A stretch of DNA of 64,000 bases from Bryobacter sp. (GTDB lineage Bacteria > Acidobacteriota > Terriglobia > Bryobacterales > Bryobacteraceae), in contig JALHNH010000016.1 of NCBI GenBank assembly GCA_022843625.1, positions 62,001 to 126,000 on the forward strand, written 5' to 3'. This document shows positions 40,959-49,577 of the stretch, one piece after another (positions within the stretch are counted from its first letter, which is position 1; every line of letters begins with the position of its first letter). A program made the position numbers and the translations under genes. The notes beneath the pieces were generated by a model. It saw only the letters and a list, made by a program, of their open reading frames with translations. It searched no databases and had not been told where the DNA came from.

Positions 40959-43272
40959 CCTTTGGGTCTTCAATGAATCGCTTGATCTCGTTGTTGAGCC
41001 AGAGGTCGTAGTTGGAGGTTGAGATGTTTGTAAGTTCATTGAAGGCCAGGGAACGCGCCCTTGGGGCGGTGCGCTGGTCTGCGGCAAGCGCCATCAGGTG
41101 GTAAACGATCGAAACCCTGAGCAGGTTTCTTAGTTCCCATTCCATGCCATTGTCCAGCGGCTTGTCGCCGAAAGCGACGTCGTTGAGCGCCTTGAATATC
41201 TCTCTCATTGCCGGGTATTTTTTGTCGCGAGCATTGTGCTGAGTGATTCGGCTGGCGCGTTCGGGATGAAGGATGAGTCCAACGGCGAGGTTGATGGCCG
41301 CTTCGGCCGGGGCCAAGGCATCGAAGGTCAGGCCGGTGCGGCCCTTGAAGCTTTCGCGGGTTCTGGGGTAGCCGAGGGCGGGTGGGGGCATCAGGGCGAG
41401 GATGCGTTCTGGCAGAGCGAGGGTTTCCGGCTTGAGCGTATCCAGCAGTGCGCTCAGGGCACGGCGCTGTTCTTCAGGAGCAATGATGTTGGCGATGGGT
41501 TGCTTGTCGCCCCGGATGGCATAACGATAGTCCACACCGCCGATTACCTTGGCTGCTGCCTCAACCTGATAGCGATGGCTCAGATAGATGGGCACGAGTT
41601 TGTTTTCCAGCTCAGACATTGGCGTCCACATGGTGATCACTTTTTCGCCGAAGGTTTCGAGTGCCTTGGTGCGAATCTTCATCATGCGATTTAGTTCGTC
41701 GACGGCATTGGCTCCGTTGTCCCAGAGATGGCCGGTGGGGTGAGCACCGCCGGTGGCGCGCGAATCTGTGTCGGCAATCAGGTACATGCCTCGCTCGTGG
41801 GCGCGATCCAGTACCTTGCGCAGTTCGGCTGCTTCGTCGGTACCGGGTGGATAGTGCTGGTAGCCGTATTCGATGGTGACCTTATCCCAATCGCCTGCTC
41901 CTACAGCGTAAGCGTCGCTGAGATCGATTGAGCCATCGGGCTTGAAGGTGAAGAGGGGCGCGGGGTAATCCATTACGCTGGTGCGTCCGAAGGCGCTGGC
42001 CGAGAAGTTATGGACGAGGCCGAGGGTGTGGCCGATCTCGTGAATGGAAAGCTGACGGATGCGAGCGATCGACATATCCATCATGCGCTTGGTGGAGGCG
42101 TCCGCGCCAATGTAGGGGGCCAGCATGCCTTCGGCAATCATGAAGTCCTGACGGATGCGCAAGCTACCGAGAGTGACGTGGCCTTTGATGATTTCTCCCG
42201 TGCGTGGATCTGTGACGCTGGCCCCATAAGACCAGCCGCGAGTGGATCGGTGCACCCATTGGATGATGTTGTAGCGGGCGTCCATTGAGTCTGCGCCTTC
42301 AGGCATGATCTCGACTTGGAAGGCGTTGCGGTAGCCGATGGCTTCGAAGGCCTGATTCCACCAGCGGGCGCCTTCGAGGAGGGCTGTGCGGATGGGCTCT
42401 GGTGCGCCTCGATCGATGTAATAAACGAGGGGCTTGACGGGGTCGCTGACTTTGGCTCGCGGGTCTTTCTTCTCGAGACGGTGGCGGGTGATGAAGCGCT
42501 TGTCGACGGGTTGTTCGACAGGAGTTGCGTAGTCTTTGAAGCGGAGCTGGTTGTAGCCGGAGCGTGGGTCGAAAGCGCGTTGCTTGAAGCCGGGAGGGGG
42601 CAATTCGAGGAAGCTGTGATGGACACGAAGGGTTAGCGAGTCTGCCGTGGGGGTGACGCTGGAGACGAAGTTGCCGACACCTTCACCGGCGAAAGTGATC
42701 GTGGCTTCGGCTTCGGTGTTTTTGGGAAAGGCTTTGGTGCGTGGCATGTAGATGGCGCTGCGGGCGGGGTCCAGACGGAAGGTGCCCTGCTTCATGTCGC
42801 GCAGGCGGCCAGCGACGTTCATCGCGTCGCGAACGACGAAGTTGGTGATGTCGATGAGGACCTTGTTGTTTTCTTCTGCCTCTACCGTGAAGCCGTAGAG
42901 GATGCTCTTGGCGAAGCTGTCGGCGACGGCCTGACGTTCTGTTGCGTCGGGCGAGATGGCGCGGTAGTCGAGATTTTCCTGCACCAGCAGGACTTTGGGG
43001 CCGACACGTTCAAAGTGGACGACGCGCTCCTGGCCGAGCAGACCGCGGTCGAGACCGGTGTCGTTTGAGCCCAGGCCTGCGGGCAGACTTTCGTAGTAGA
43101 GGAAGTCTGTATTGAACTTGTCGATCAACAGAAATAGCTTGCCGGCTTTGGTGTCGTAGTAAAGCGGGAAGTAGCCTTCCTGCTTTTCGAGGCTGGCGGT
43201 TTTTGTGGTCAGAGTCGATTGACCAAAGGTTGCGAGAGAAAGCAGTAATCCAATGAGGAGCGCACGCATCAT
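40885..43272 (-). CDS. Secreted zinc-dependent metalloprotease (DUF5117/DUF5118-type)
   Basis: The 795-residue exported protein has a signal peptide (ALLIGLLLSLATFGQ). The metzincin-like zinc site is His410-Glu-x2-His414-x2-Gly-x2-His420 in HEIGHTLGLVHN (numbered from the second Met), and a Met-turn-like SVMDYPAP follows. Upstream are conserved family blocks: FLYYESLPAGLGSNDTGLDRG, split here as FLYYESLPAG and NDTGLDRG, then IDITNFVVRDAMN. This matches the zinc-dependent metalloprotease family found in Acidobacteria and Bacteroidetes. Two adjacent ATGs are possible starts. The gene begins only about 10 nt from the divergent DUF5060 gene. Confidence 0.88.
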   Translation of the reverse strand: MMRALLIGLLLSLATFGQSTLTTKTASLEKQEGYFPLYYDTKAGKLFLLIDKFNTDFLYYESLPAGLGSNDTGLDRGLLGQERVVHFERVGPKVLLVQENLDYRAISPDATERQAVADSFAKSILYGFTVEAEENNKVLIDITNFVVRDAMNVAGRLRDMKQGTFRLDPARSAIYMPRTKAFPKNTEAEATITFAGEGVGNFVSSVTPTADSLTLRVHHSFLELPPPGFKQRAFDPRSGYNQLRFKDYATPVEQPVDKRFITRHRLEKKDPRAKVSDPVKPLVYYIDRGAPEPIRTALLEGARWWNQAFEAIGYRNAFQVEIMPEGADSMDARYNIIQWVHRSTRGWSYGASVTDPRTGEIIKGHVTLGSLRIRQDFMIAEGMLAPYIGADASTKRMMDMSIARIRQLSIHEIGHTLGLVHNFSASAFGRTSVMDYPAPLFTFKPDGSIDLSDAYAVGAGDWDKVTIEYGYQHYPPGTDEAAELRKVLDRAHERGMYLIADTDSRATGGAHPTGHLWDNGANAVDELNRMMKIRTKALETFGEKVITMWTPMSELENKLVPIYLSHRYQVEAAAKVIGGVDYRYAIRGDKQPIANIIAPEEQRRALSALLDTLKPETLALPERILALMPPPALGYPRTRESFKGRTGLTFDALAPAEAAINLAVGLILHPERASRITQHNARDKKYPAMREIFKALNDVAFGDKPLDNGMEWELRNLLRVSIVYHLMALAADQRTAPRARSLAFNELTNISTSNYDLWLNNEIKRFIEDPKVIPLPRPIEAPPGMPIGDEESRLW

Positions 43273-43282
43273 ACTGGTTATT

Positions 43283-44953
43283 ATGCGGGTCGGATTGCTT
43301 GTTTTGCTATTAACGATTGCAGCGTGGGGGCAGAAAGTCTGCCCGGACACGCTGGTGTACAGCGCTTGCGATATTGTCTTTGAGTTGGATGCGGCTGAAG
43401 CGAAGGCGCATCCCGAGCCCTGGAAGACGGTAAAGATTACGGCTGAAGTTAAGAGCCCTCGTTTTCGTACCTTCCTGGCGGATGCTTTCTGGGATGGCGG
43501 CGGGAAGATGGTGGTGCGTGTGGCACCGACCGACGACGGCCTCTGGGAGCTGAAGATCACGAGCAACCTGGCTCGCTTTGACAAGCAGACTCTTAGCTTC
43601 AATGGTTTGGTAAGCGAACTGCCTGGTTTTATCCACAAAGCGAATGTGCATCATTGGCGCTATTCCGGAAGCCAGAAAGCGCATCTGTGGTTGGGCATGG
43701 AGGTGTGGGATCTTGCGAATGCGGCTGAAGAATCGTTTGAGACCGTCAAGGCTCAGAAGGCTACGCATGTACGCACGGTGCTTGAGCCGGTGTGGCCGCC
43801 AGACCCGAAGCGCTTTGAAGCATTTGAGAAGCGGGTGCAGAAGCTGAATGCCGACGGGATCATTGTTGATGTTGTGCTGGCCGGGCCGAACGGCGCACTT
43901 GTGAAGGCTCTGCCGGATTGGGGCACGCGTGAGAAGTATTTTCGATACGCGCTGGCGCGGCTGGCACCTCTGAATGTGACCTGGGAGCTGGTGCAGGATT
44001 GGGAGACTTACAAAGATGCGCGTACGCTGCTGAAAGATATCGGGTCGCTCATTATGAAGATCGATCCCTACAACCACCCACGCAGCGCATATCCGGTGGG
44101 TAGCACGTCGGCCTTTGTTCGGGATGGCTGGATGACGCACATCGTCTGCAATGGTGAAGACCCAGCCGTGCCGGCGATTGAGCATCAATTGTATGCCATG
44201 CCGATTGTCAGCGTTGGCAAGAAGATGAATTCGAAGGTGCTATGGAATGCGATTGCGGCTGGCAGCTACCTCGGCTACGGGGCGACGAAGGCGATAGCGG
44301 AGATTCTGGAAAAGACGCGCTATTGGGAGCTTGAGCCTTATTTTGATGTGTCGAACGGGCGCGGGCTGGCGCTGATCGGTACCGATTATCTGGTTTATGT
44401 GGATCGGCCGGGAATCGTCGAAGTGGAGGTAGAGAAGCACACCTATGACGCTGCCTGGGTGGATGCAGCGACGGGCGAGCGCACGCCGATGAAGGAGTAC
44501 AAAGGTGAGCACTTTATCGGAGAGCCGCCCAGCAAGGATCGCGAGTGGATCTTGCACCTGTCGCGTGAGGGCCGCAAGGAAGGCATGCTCAAGAGCTACA
44601 AGTTTGAGAGCGAAGTGATCATGATGCAGGAGTTCGAGATCGACCCCAAGCGCATCCCCTTTACCGTCGACATCAAAGACAATGCAGACCTGAAGGCGGA
44701 TTCGCCTGTGCCCTTCACTGTGACGATCACCAAGGATTCGCGCGCCACGCGGTTTATGCAGTATCTGGTTACAGCCGATGTGCCAACGGAGTTGCAGGGC
44801 ATGCGGGTGATTACAACCAAAGACAAAGGCCCGATGGTGCTGCCGTCGGCTCTGGCTACAAAGTTCCCGGCCGTGTTGAATCTGCGCTTTACCGGAATCA
44901 ATTCCAATGGCAAGGTCTACTTTATCGATCGTATTGTGAGGTTGGTGAAGTGA
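43283..44953 (+). CDS. Exported DUF5060/glycosidase-like protein
   Basis: The 556-residue protein has a signal peptide (VGLLVLLLTIAAWGQ). A DUF5060-like immunoglobulin-type domain lies at about 25-110 (YSACDIVFELDAAEAKAHPE, DGLWELKITSNL). A TIM-barrel-like region follows (KAHLWLGMEVWDLANAAEES, THVRTVLEPVWPPD, VIVDVVLAGPNG-like strand, WELVQDWETYKDA). A C-terminal beta region is similar to collagen-binding domains of putative glycosidases (VYVDRPGIVEVEVEKHTYDA). A carbohydrate-active role outside the cytoplasm is likely but unproven, and I could not assign acid/base residues. The start was chosen as the ATG just before the signal peptide. Confidence 0.7.
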   Translation: MRVGLLVLLLTIAAWGQKVCPDTLVYSACDIVFELDAAEAKAHPEPWKTVKITAEVKSPRFRTFLADAFWDGGGKMVVRVAPTDDGLWELKITSNLARFDKQTLSFNGLVSELPGFIHKANVHHWRYSGSQKAHLWLGMEVWDLANAAEESFETVKAQKATHVRTVLEPVWPPDPKRFEAFEKRVQKLNADGIIVDVVLAGPNGALVKALPDWGTREKYFRYALARLAPLNVTWELVQDWETYKDARTLLKDIGSLIMKIDPYNHPRSAYPVGSTSAFVRDGWMTHIVCNGEDPAVPAIEHQLYAMPIVSVGKKMNSKVLWNAIAAGSYLGYGATKAIAEILEKTRYWELEPYFDVSNGRGLALIGTDYLVYVDRPGIVEVEVEKHTYDAAWVDAATGERTPMKEYKGEHFIGEPPSKDREWILHLSREGRKEGMLKSYKFESEVIMMQEFEIDPKRIPFTVDIKDNADLKADSPVPFTVTITKDSRATRFMQYLVTADVPTELQGMRVITTKDKGPMVLPSALATKFPAVLNLRFTGINSNGKVYFIDRIVRLVK

Positions 44954-45546
44954 TTCTGGCAATCGATACAACGCATGAGGTGGGGAGTCTGGCACTGGTT
45001 GAAGGCGGGCAGATTCTAGAAGAAGTGACGCTCGACGGGGGCGATGGCTATGGGCACTTGCTCTTTGAGGCCCTGGGGGCTTTGAGTGTGCAGATGAAGG
45101 ACGTAGACGGCTTTGCTGCTGCGAGCGGGCCAGGGACCTTTACCGGCGTCAGGATTGGGCTAACAGCCGTGAAGGGTTTGGGTGAGGCGCTAGGCAAGCC
45201 AGTTTATGGCGTGAGTAATCTTGAGGCCTTGCTTGGCTTTGGCGATGGGTTGGTGGTGCCGTTTTATGATGCGCGCCGCGGAGATGTCTATGCACGCTTG
45301 CTTGACGGAACCGAAGTTGTGATGCCGCTTGCGCGAGTGCGGGAGTTGGTTGGCCGGGAAGTGGAGTGGGTGAGTTTTGAAGCGGTCGACGATATGGCTG
45401 TTACTCTTGCTCCGCGTGTGATTGCGGGTGCTGTGGGCAAGCTGGCTGAGAAGCGCTGGCTGGCCGGGGAGCGGCCGGATCCTGCGGCTCTTGACGCTAA
45501 CTATGTGCGGCGTACGGATGCCGAGCTCAATTGGCGGGAAGCGTAA
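44950..45546 (+). CDS. tsaB: tRNA threonylcarbamoyladenosine biosynthesis protein TsaB
   Basis: The 198-residue protein shows the TsaB signature: ILAIDTTHEVGSLALVEGG, the GPGTFTGVRIGLTAVKGLGE motif and PFYDARRGDVYARL. TsaB scaffolds TsaD and TsaE in making t6A37 in tRNAs that read ANN codons. The start is GTG, overlapping the upstream stop (GTGA), so it is translationally coupled to an unrelated secreted protein. The C-terminal half is shorter than in E. coli. The final residues overlap the convergent ThuA gene by 20 nt. Confidence 0.9.
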   Translation: MILAIDTTHEVGSLALVEGGQILEEVTLDGGDGYGHLLFEALGALSVQMKDVDGFAAASGPGTFTGVRIGLTAVKGLGEALGKPVYGVSNLEALLGFGDGLVVPFYDARRGDVYARLLDGTEVVMPLARVRELVGREVEWVSFEAVDDMAVTLAPRVIAGAVGKLAEKRWLAGERPDPAALDANYVRRTDAELNWREA

Positions 45547-46357
45547 CTTTGCCGGTGGCCGTCCATTCGACGGCGCGCACGAGCAGGCGCTGAAATTCGG
45601 GGACGTCGAGGTTGGGATTGGCTTCGTTCTTCCAGGTGTGGCCGAGCATGGTTGTGTAGACGCGGCCCTTGCCGTATTTGCGAACCCAGTCCATCGGCTC
45701 GTTGCGTTTGGAGTCTTTGCTGTAGGCGTAGGTGAGGATGTGGAGGTGCTTGAGGGCCTCGGGCGGGCCGTGCTGGCCGTGGGTGAGTTGCTCGGCTTTG
45801 TGTTGCCAGAAGACGGGTAGCCCTTTGGTGATGGGGTGTTTAGTGTCGAGGATGTCGACGCGAAAGTCGTGGCGGGGGCCATGGCCGGGAGCGAAGCCGT
45901 CACCTGCGGCTACGAGCATTGGCTTCTTCTGGATATCGATTACCAGGCCGGGGCCGAAGGATTTGTCGCGCCACAGAAGCCCAACGAGCTGGTTGTATTC
46001 AGGCCATTTGAGGAAGGCGTTGTTGGCGGCATGGAAGATCACGACGCCCCCGCCCTTGTTGAGATAGTGAAGGAAATCCTGCTCGACGGCTTGCGGCCAG
46101 CGGATGCCGTTTTCGAGATGGCCTCCGTTGAAGTTGTTGATCACTACCTGATAGTTTTCGAAGTTGGGGCGCCAATTCTCGCCTTGGGCAGGAGCGGTTG
46201 AGACGTCAACGGTGAAGCGCCCGGTTCGCTCGAGGGTTGTTTTCAGAAACGTGGTGGCGGCCTGCCAGTCGTGATTGTTTACGCCGTCGATGATGAGGGC
46301 CCGGATGGGCTGAGCCTCAAGCGGCAAGGCGAGTGCAAGGAGTAAGAGGAGGCGCAT
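45527..46357 (-). CDS. Exported ThuA-domain protein
   Basis: The 276-residue protein has a signal peptide (LLLLLALALPLEAQ). A ThuA/class I glutamine-amidotransferase-like fold follows (IRALIIDGVNNHDW, YQVVINNFNGGHLENGI, LNKGGGVVIFHAANNAF, GRVYTTMLGHTW). ThuA-like domains are common in Acidobacteria and Planctomycetes, linked to trehalose or other sugar use, without a well-defined reaction. The short start (MRLLLLL) is preferred over a much longer upstream frame that overlaps the antiporter gene. It begins 4 nt after the antiporter stop, so the two are probably co-transcribed. Confidence 0.82.
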   Translation of the reverse strand: MRLLLLLALALPLEAQPIRALIIDGVNNHDWQAATTFLKTTLERTGRFTVDVSTAPAQGENWRPNFENYQVVINNFNGGHLENGIRWPQAVEQDFLHYLNKGGGVVIFHAANNAFLKWPEYNQLVGLLWRDKSFGPGLVIDIQKKPMLVAAGDGFAPGHGPRHDFRVDILDTKHPITKGLPVFWQHKAEQLTHGQHGPPEALKHLHILTYAYSKDSKRNEPMDWVRKYGKGRVYTTMLGHTWKNEANPNLDVPEFQRLLVRAVEWTATGKVTLPAN

Positions 46358-46361
46358 TTGG

Positions 46362-47951
46362 TTAGTGTTTGGGCGTGATGCGGGCTTCGAGCAGGTCGAT
46401 GTCGCGCTCGATTTCGTGCAATGCTTCGTCTCCGATCTTAAGCTGTTTGCGCAGGTCGAGAATGGCTGTGCGTTCGATCTTGACCAGTTTCCACCAGAGG
46501 CGCTGTTCGGCGAGGCTTTGAAAGTCCTCCGGCTCATCGCGCCGTTCGATGCCGGTTTCGATTTCGAGCCGGGCGCGAAGGTCGGCCAGACGGTCTTCGT
46601 AGTAACCACGGATTCGTTCAAAGGCAGAGCCCGTGCATTGGCCGCTGTCCTGGACTTCGAGAACATGTTCGAGAACCTTTTCTGCCGCGTAAATGCGGGC
46701 GTTCAACTGTTCTTCTTCGCTGGCCTTGTCTGCTGGGAGGCCCAGCCAGCGGACAATAGGGCGCAGCGAGAGACCTTGCAGGAAAAGCGTGCCCAGGATC
46801 ACCGCGAAGGTGAGAAACAGGATCAGGTTGCGATAGGGGAAGGGAAGCCCGCGTTCGGTTTCCAGCGGAAGTGCCAGCGCAGCGGCAAGACTGACAACGC
46901 CTCGCAGGCCCGTCCAGCCAACAATCAGCACCGCGCGCCAGTTGGGCATCGGTTCGCCCCCGGATAGCAGCGCGGGCAGATATGCTGCGGGAAAAACCCA
47001 GATCAGCCGAAGCGCAATCACACCAAACAGGATGATGCCGGACCACCAGGCCAGCAGGCTGAGCGGATAGCCGCCGAGGCCCTCGAGAACGGAGGGAATC
47101 TGCAGGCCGATGAGCAGAAAGATGGTTGCGTTGACGATGAAGACAAAGGTCTGCCAGACGGCGAAGCCACGGATGCGCGAGTTGGCGTTGAAGAGTTCTG
47201 GTGCGTACCAGGCCAGGATGAGGCCGCTGGTGACGGTAGCAAGTACGCCCGAGGAATGTACCTGTTCGGCAGCAAAATACGAGAAGTAGCTGAGCAGAAA
47301 GGTGGAGAGAACCTCCACTTCCGGGTCGCGAAGAAAGCTGTAGAGTTTGACGAAGACGATACCGAGCAGGGCACCGATTGCGACGCCACCGAGGACAATC
47401 CACAGGAAGGAAAGTGAGGCGCTCGACCAGGAAAGGCCTCCTCCGGCGATTGCGATCACGGCAAATCGATAGAGGGTGAGCCCGGATGCGTCGTTGACCA
47501 GGCTTTCTCCTTCGAGAATCTGCACAACGCGCTTGGGCAGGCCGAGGCCGCGTGTGATGCTGGTGGCCGCTGCGGCATCGGGAGGAGAAATGATCGCACC
47601 GAGCAGAAAGCCGGTGGCCCAGTTCATCCCGGGAATGAATTGTACGCACAGAAAGGCCACCAGGGCGCTGGTTGCGGTCACCAGGCCAAAGGCCAAAAGG
47701 AAGATCGCGCGGCGCCAGCGCCAGAAATCTCGCCAGGAAGTGAAAAAAGCGGCTTCGGTCAGAATTGGGGGTAGAAGCAGGAAAAAGACCATGTTGGGGT
47801 CGAGGGCGATTCGGGGTGCACCAGGGATCAAAGCTATGCCGAGCCCGCCCAGCACCAGCGCAATCGGGTAAGGCTGGTCGAGCCGCTTGGCGATCAGGGC
47901 GATCAGGATAGCCGCAAAAAGAAATCCTAAGAAAGTCTCAATCGATGTCAT
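46362..47951 (-). CDS. Na+/H+ antiporter (CPA1 family)
   Basis: The 529-residue protein has about 12 membrane segments, with the CPA1 motifs LGGLGIALIPG, FFLLLPPILTEAAFFTSW and GAIISPPDAAAATSITRGLG (the ion-binding region), plus GEPMPNWRAVLIVGWTGLRG. EGESLVNDASGLTLYRFA is the usual Asn-Asp pair. A cytoplasmic C-terminal coiled region (KVLEHVLEVQDSGQC to the end) is about 110 residues. It would exchange Na+ or K+ for H+ in pH and salt balance. It is divergent from the SBBP gene, with 54 nt between starts. Confidence 0.92.
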   Translation of the reverse strand: MTSIETFLGFLFAAILIALIAKRLDQPYPIALVLGGLGIALIPGAPRIALDPNMVFFLLLPPILTEAAFFTSWRDFWRWRRAIFLLAFGLVTATSALVAFLCVQFIPGMNWATGFLLGAIISPPDAAAATSITRGLGLPKRVVQILEGESLVNDASGLTLYRFAVIAIAGGGLSWSSASLSFLWIVLGGVAIGALLGIVFVKLYSFLRDPEVEVLSTFLLSYFSYFAAEQVHSSGVLATVTSGLILAWYAPELFNANSRIRGFAVWQTFVFIVNATIFLLIGLQIPSVLEGLGGYPLSLLAWWSGIILFGVIALRLIWVFPAAYLPALLSGGEPMPNWRAVLIVGWTGLRGVVSLAAALALPLETERGLPFPYRNLILFLTFAVILGTLFLQGLSLRPIVRWLGLPADKASEEEQLNARIYAAEKVLEHVLEVQDSGQCTGSAFERIRGYYEDRLADLRARLEIETGIERRDEPEDFQSLAEQRLWWKLVKIERTAILDLRKQLKIGDEALHEIERDIDLLEARITPKH

Positions 47952-48005
47952 GGCTCGGTTTGTGGCAACCTAGTAGATGGTAGTTCCGTCTCTTTTTGTT
48001 TAACC

Positions 48006-49493
48006 ATGAATTTCTCCGTTCGCTTCTCCGCTTTGATGATCGTTTGCCTTGCCGCGATGCAGGGTCAGTCTACCAGCACACTAGGCTGGTCTCGTTACCT
48101 TCCGGGTGGCGGCTATGATGTTGCCACGAGTGTAGTGGTAGAACCGTCTGGTGACGTGTGGGTGGGTGGCCACTCGGCTGGCAAGTATGAAGCCTTCGGG
48201 CCGAATGAGCCTTTTCAGTTGAGCAATGCCGGACGCACTGACATTTTTGTCGCCAAATTCCGCATCAATCCCGATGGGAGCGCGACAACCCTATTCTTTA
48301 CCTGGCTTGGTGGAGTGGACGTCGAAGAACTGGTGGACATGAAGCTGGATGCCCAGGGCCGCGTTGTTTTGACCGGGATCACGAACTCTGCGAACTTCCC
48401 CGTGGCGGCTTCGCCTTTCCAAAATCAGCTTGGCGGAGATTTTGACGCCTTTGTTTCGATCATTGACCCCAACCAAGGTGGCGCGATTTCGCTCGCCTAC
48501 AGCACCTATTACGGTGGCACTGGCCGTGAACTGGCTAAAGCGCTGGCCATCGGGCCAACAGGGAATATTGCTGTCGTAGGTACAACCTCCGCAGAGGGGC
48601 TGCCAGGCGTGAGCAACGGCGCGCAGCCTGTGGTTCGTGGCAATTCTGATGCATTTGTGTTTTACTTCAACCCTCGTGAAAGCACTCTGAGCTATGCCTC
48701 ATATCTTGGTGGGAATGGGAACGACACAGCGGTAGCGGTTGTGATTGATCGTAACAATCAAATCTGGTTTGCCGGGGCTACCGGCTCTGATGATTTCCCG
48801 CTCACTGAAAACGGCGTTTCGATGTTTTCAACTGGATTCTTTGATGGCTATGTAGCTTCTGTTGATCCCTCGCGGACCGGTTTGGCCTCTTTCACCTACG
48901 GCTCGCTTCTCGGCGGGAGTGGCAGCGACGAAGCCCGCGGGCTGGCAATCGATGTCAATGGTAAATTGTGGGTCTCAGGGATTACCTTCAGCAGGGACCT
49001 GCCTGTCACTGAACGCGCCGCACAGCGCAGCCTGGCAGGCGGAACTGACGCCTTCGTGATGCAAGTGGATCCGCTTTTGAGCGGTATAAGTGCACTGCTT
49101 TATTGCAGCTACGTTGGTGGCACTGGATATGAATTTGTCTACGGGCTAACGCTAATCGACGCAAGTCGAGTGGCCGTGGGCGGCTACTCAATGTCCGGGC
49201 TTCTTCCTACCACGGCAACTGCGGTTAAGAAGGTTCCTGCTTCGGCCTTTGCCGATGGCATGGTGGCAGTGATTAACTCTTCTACATCTGGAAACGCTGG
49301 CTTGGAATACCTGTCTTACTTTGGTGGATCTTCAACCGACGTCATCAATTCCGTTAGCTTCGATCCTGCGAACCCCCGGCTGCTCTATGTGGCCGGTTAT
49401 ACAGCATCGAGCGACCTGCAAACCACCGACGGAACGACGCGCGCCAATGCAGCACCCTCGCCCAACGCTTTTGTTGCGGGAATCATCCGCTAA
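48006..49493 (+). CDS. Exported SBBP-repeat beta-propeller protein
   Basis: The 495-residue protein has a signal peptide (FSALMIVCLAAMQGQS). Repeats of about 50 residues run through it, with strands like VVVEPSGDVWVGGHS, TDIFVAKF, SLAYSTYYGGTGRELAKALA, LSYASYLGGNGNDTAVAVVI and LLYCSYVGGTGYEFVYGLTL. The YxTYxGGxGxD pattern is the SBBP (seven-bladed beta-propeller) repeat, common in Acidobacteria. It is probably a surface or extracellular protein; binding partners are unknown. It lies 84 nt upstream of the DUF1549/DUF1553 gene. Confidence 0.85.
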   Translation: MNFSVRFSALMIVCLAAMQGQSTSTLGWSRYLPGGGYDVATSVVVEPSGDVWVGGHSAGKYEAFGPNEPFQLSNAGRTDIFVAKFRINPDGSATTLFFTWLGGVDVEELVDMKLDAQGRVVLTGITNSANFPVAASPFQNQLGGDFDAFVSIIDPNQGGAISLAYSTYYGGTGRELAKALAIGPTGNIAVVGTTSAEGLPGVSNGAQPVVRGNSDAFVFYFNPRESTLSYASYLGGNGNDTAVAVVIDRNNQIWFAGATGSDDFPLTENGVSMFSTGFFDGYVASVDPSRTGLASFTYGSLLGGSGSDEARGLAIDVNGKLWVSGITFSRDLPVTERAAQRSLAGGTDAFVMQVDPLLSGISALLYCSYVGGTGYEFVYGLTLIDASRVAVGGYSMSGLLPTTATAVKKVPASAFADGMVAVINSSTSGNAGLEYLSYFGGSSTDVINSVSFDPANPRLLYVAGYTASSDLQTTDGTTRANAAPSPNAFVAGIIR

Positions 49494-49541
49494 TCGGGAC
49501 TCTTTAGTACTTTCGGTTCATCCGCAAAATTTTTGTTCGGC

Positions 49542-49547
49542 TATAAT
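49542..49547 (+). promoter_or_regulatory. Possible -10 box before DUF1549/DUF1553 gene
   Basis: A perfect TATAAT hexamer lies 30 nt upstream of the preferred GTG start of the next gene. No convincing -35 hexamer was found at 16 to 18 nt spacing. Its position argues against the longer upstream ATG start, which would put the box inside the coding region. Confidence 0.35.
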
Positions 49548-49577
49548 GTTGGCAAGCCGAAAGGTAAACGGGGAATC

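Noticed and set aside
46618..47649. Minus-strand ORF of 343 residues in another frame
   Set aside because: It overlaps the antiporter in the same direction but is rich in Arg, Ser and His and has no membrane helices or motif.
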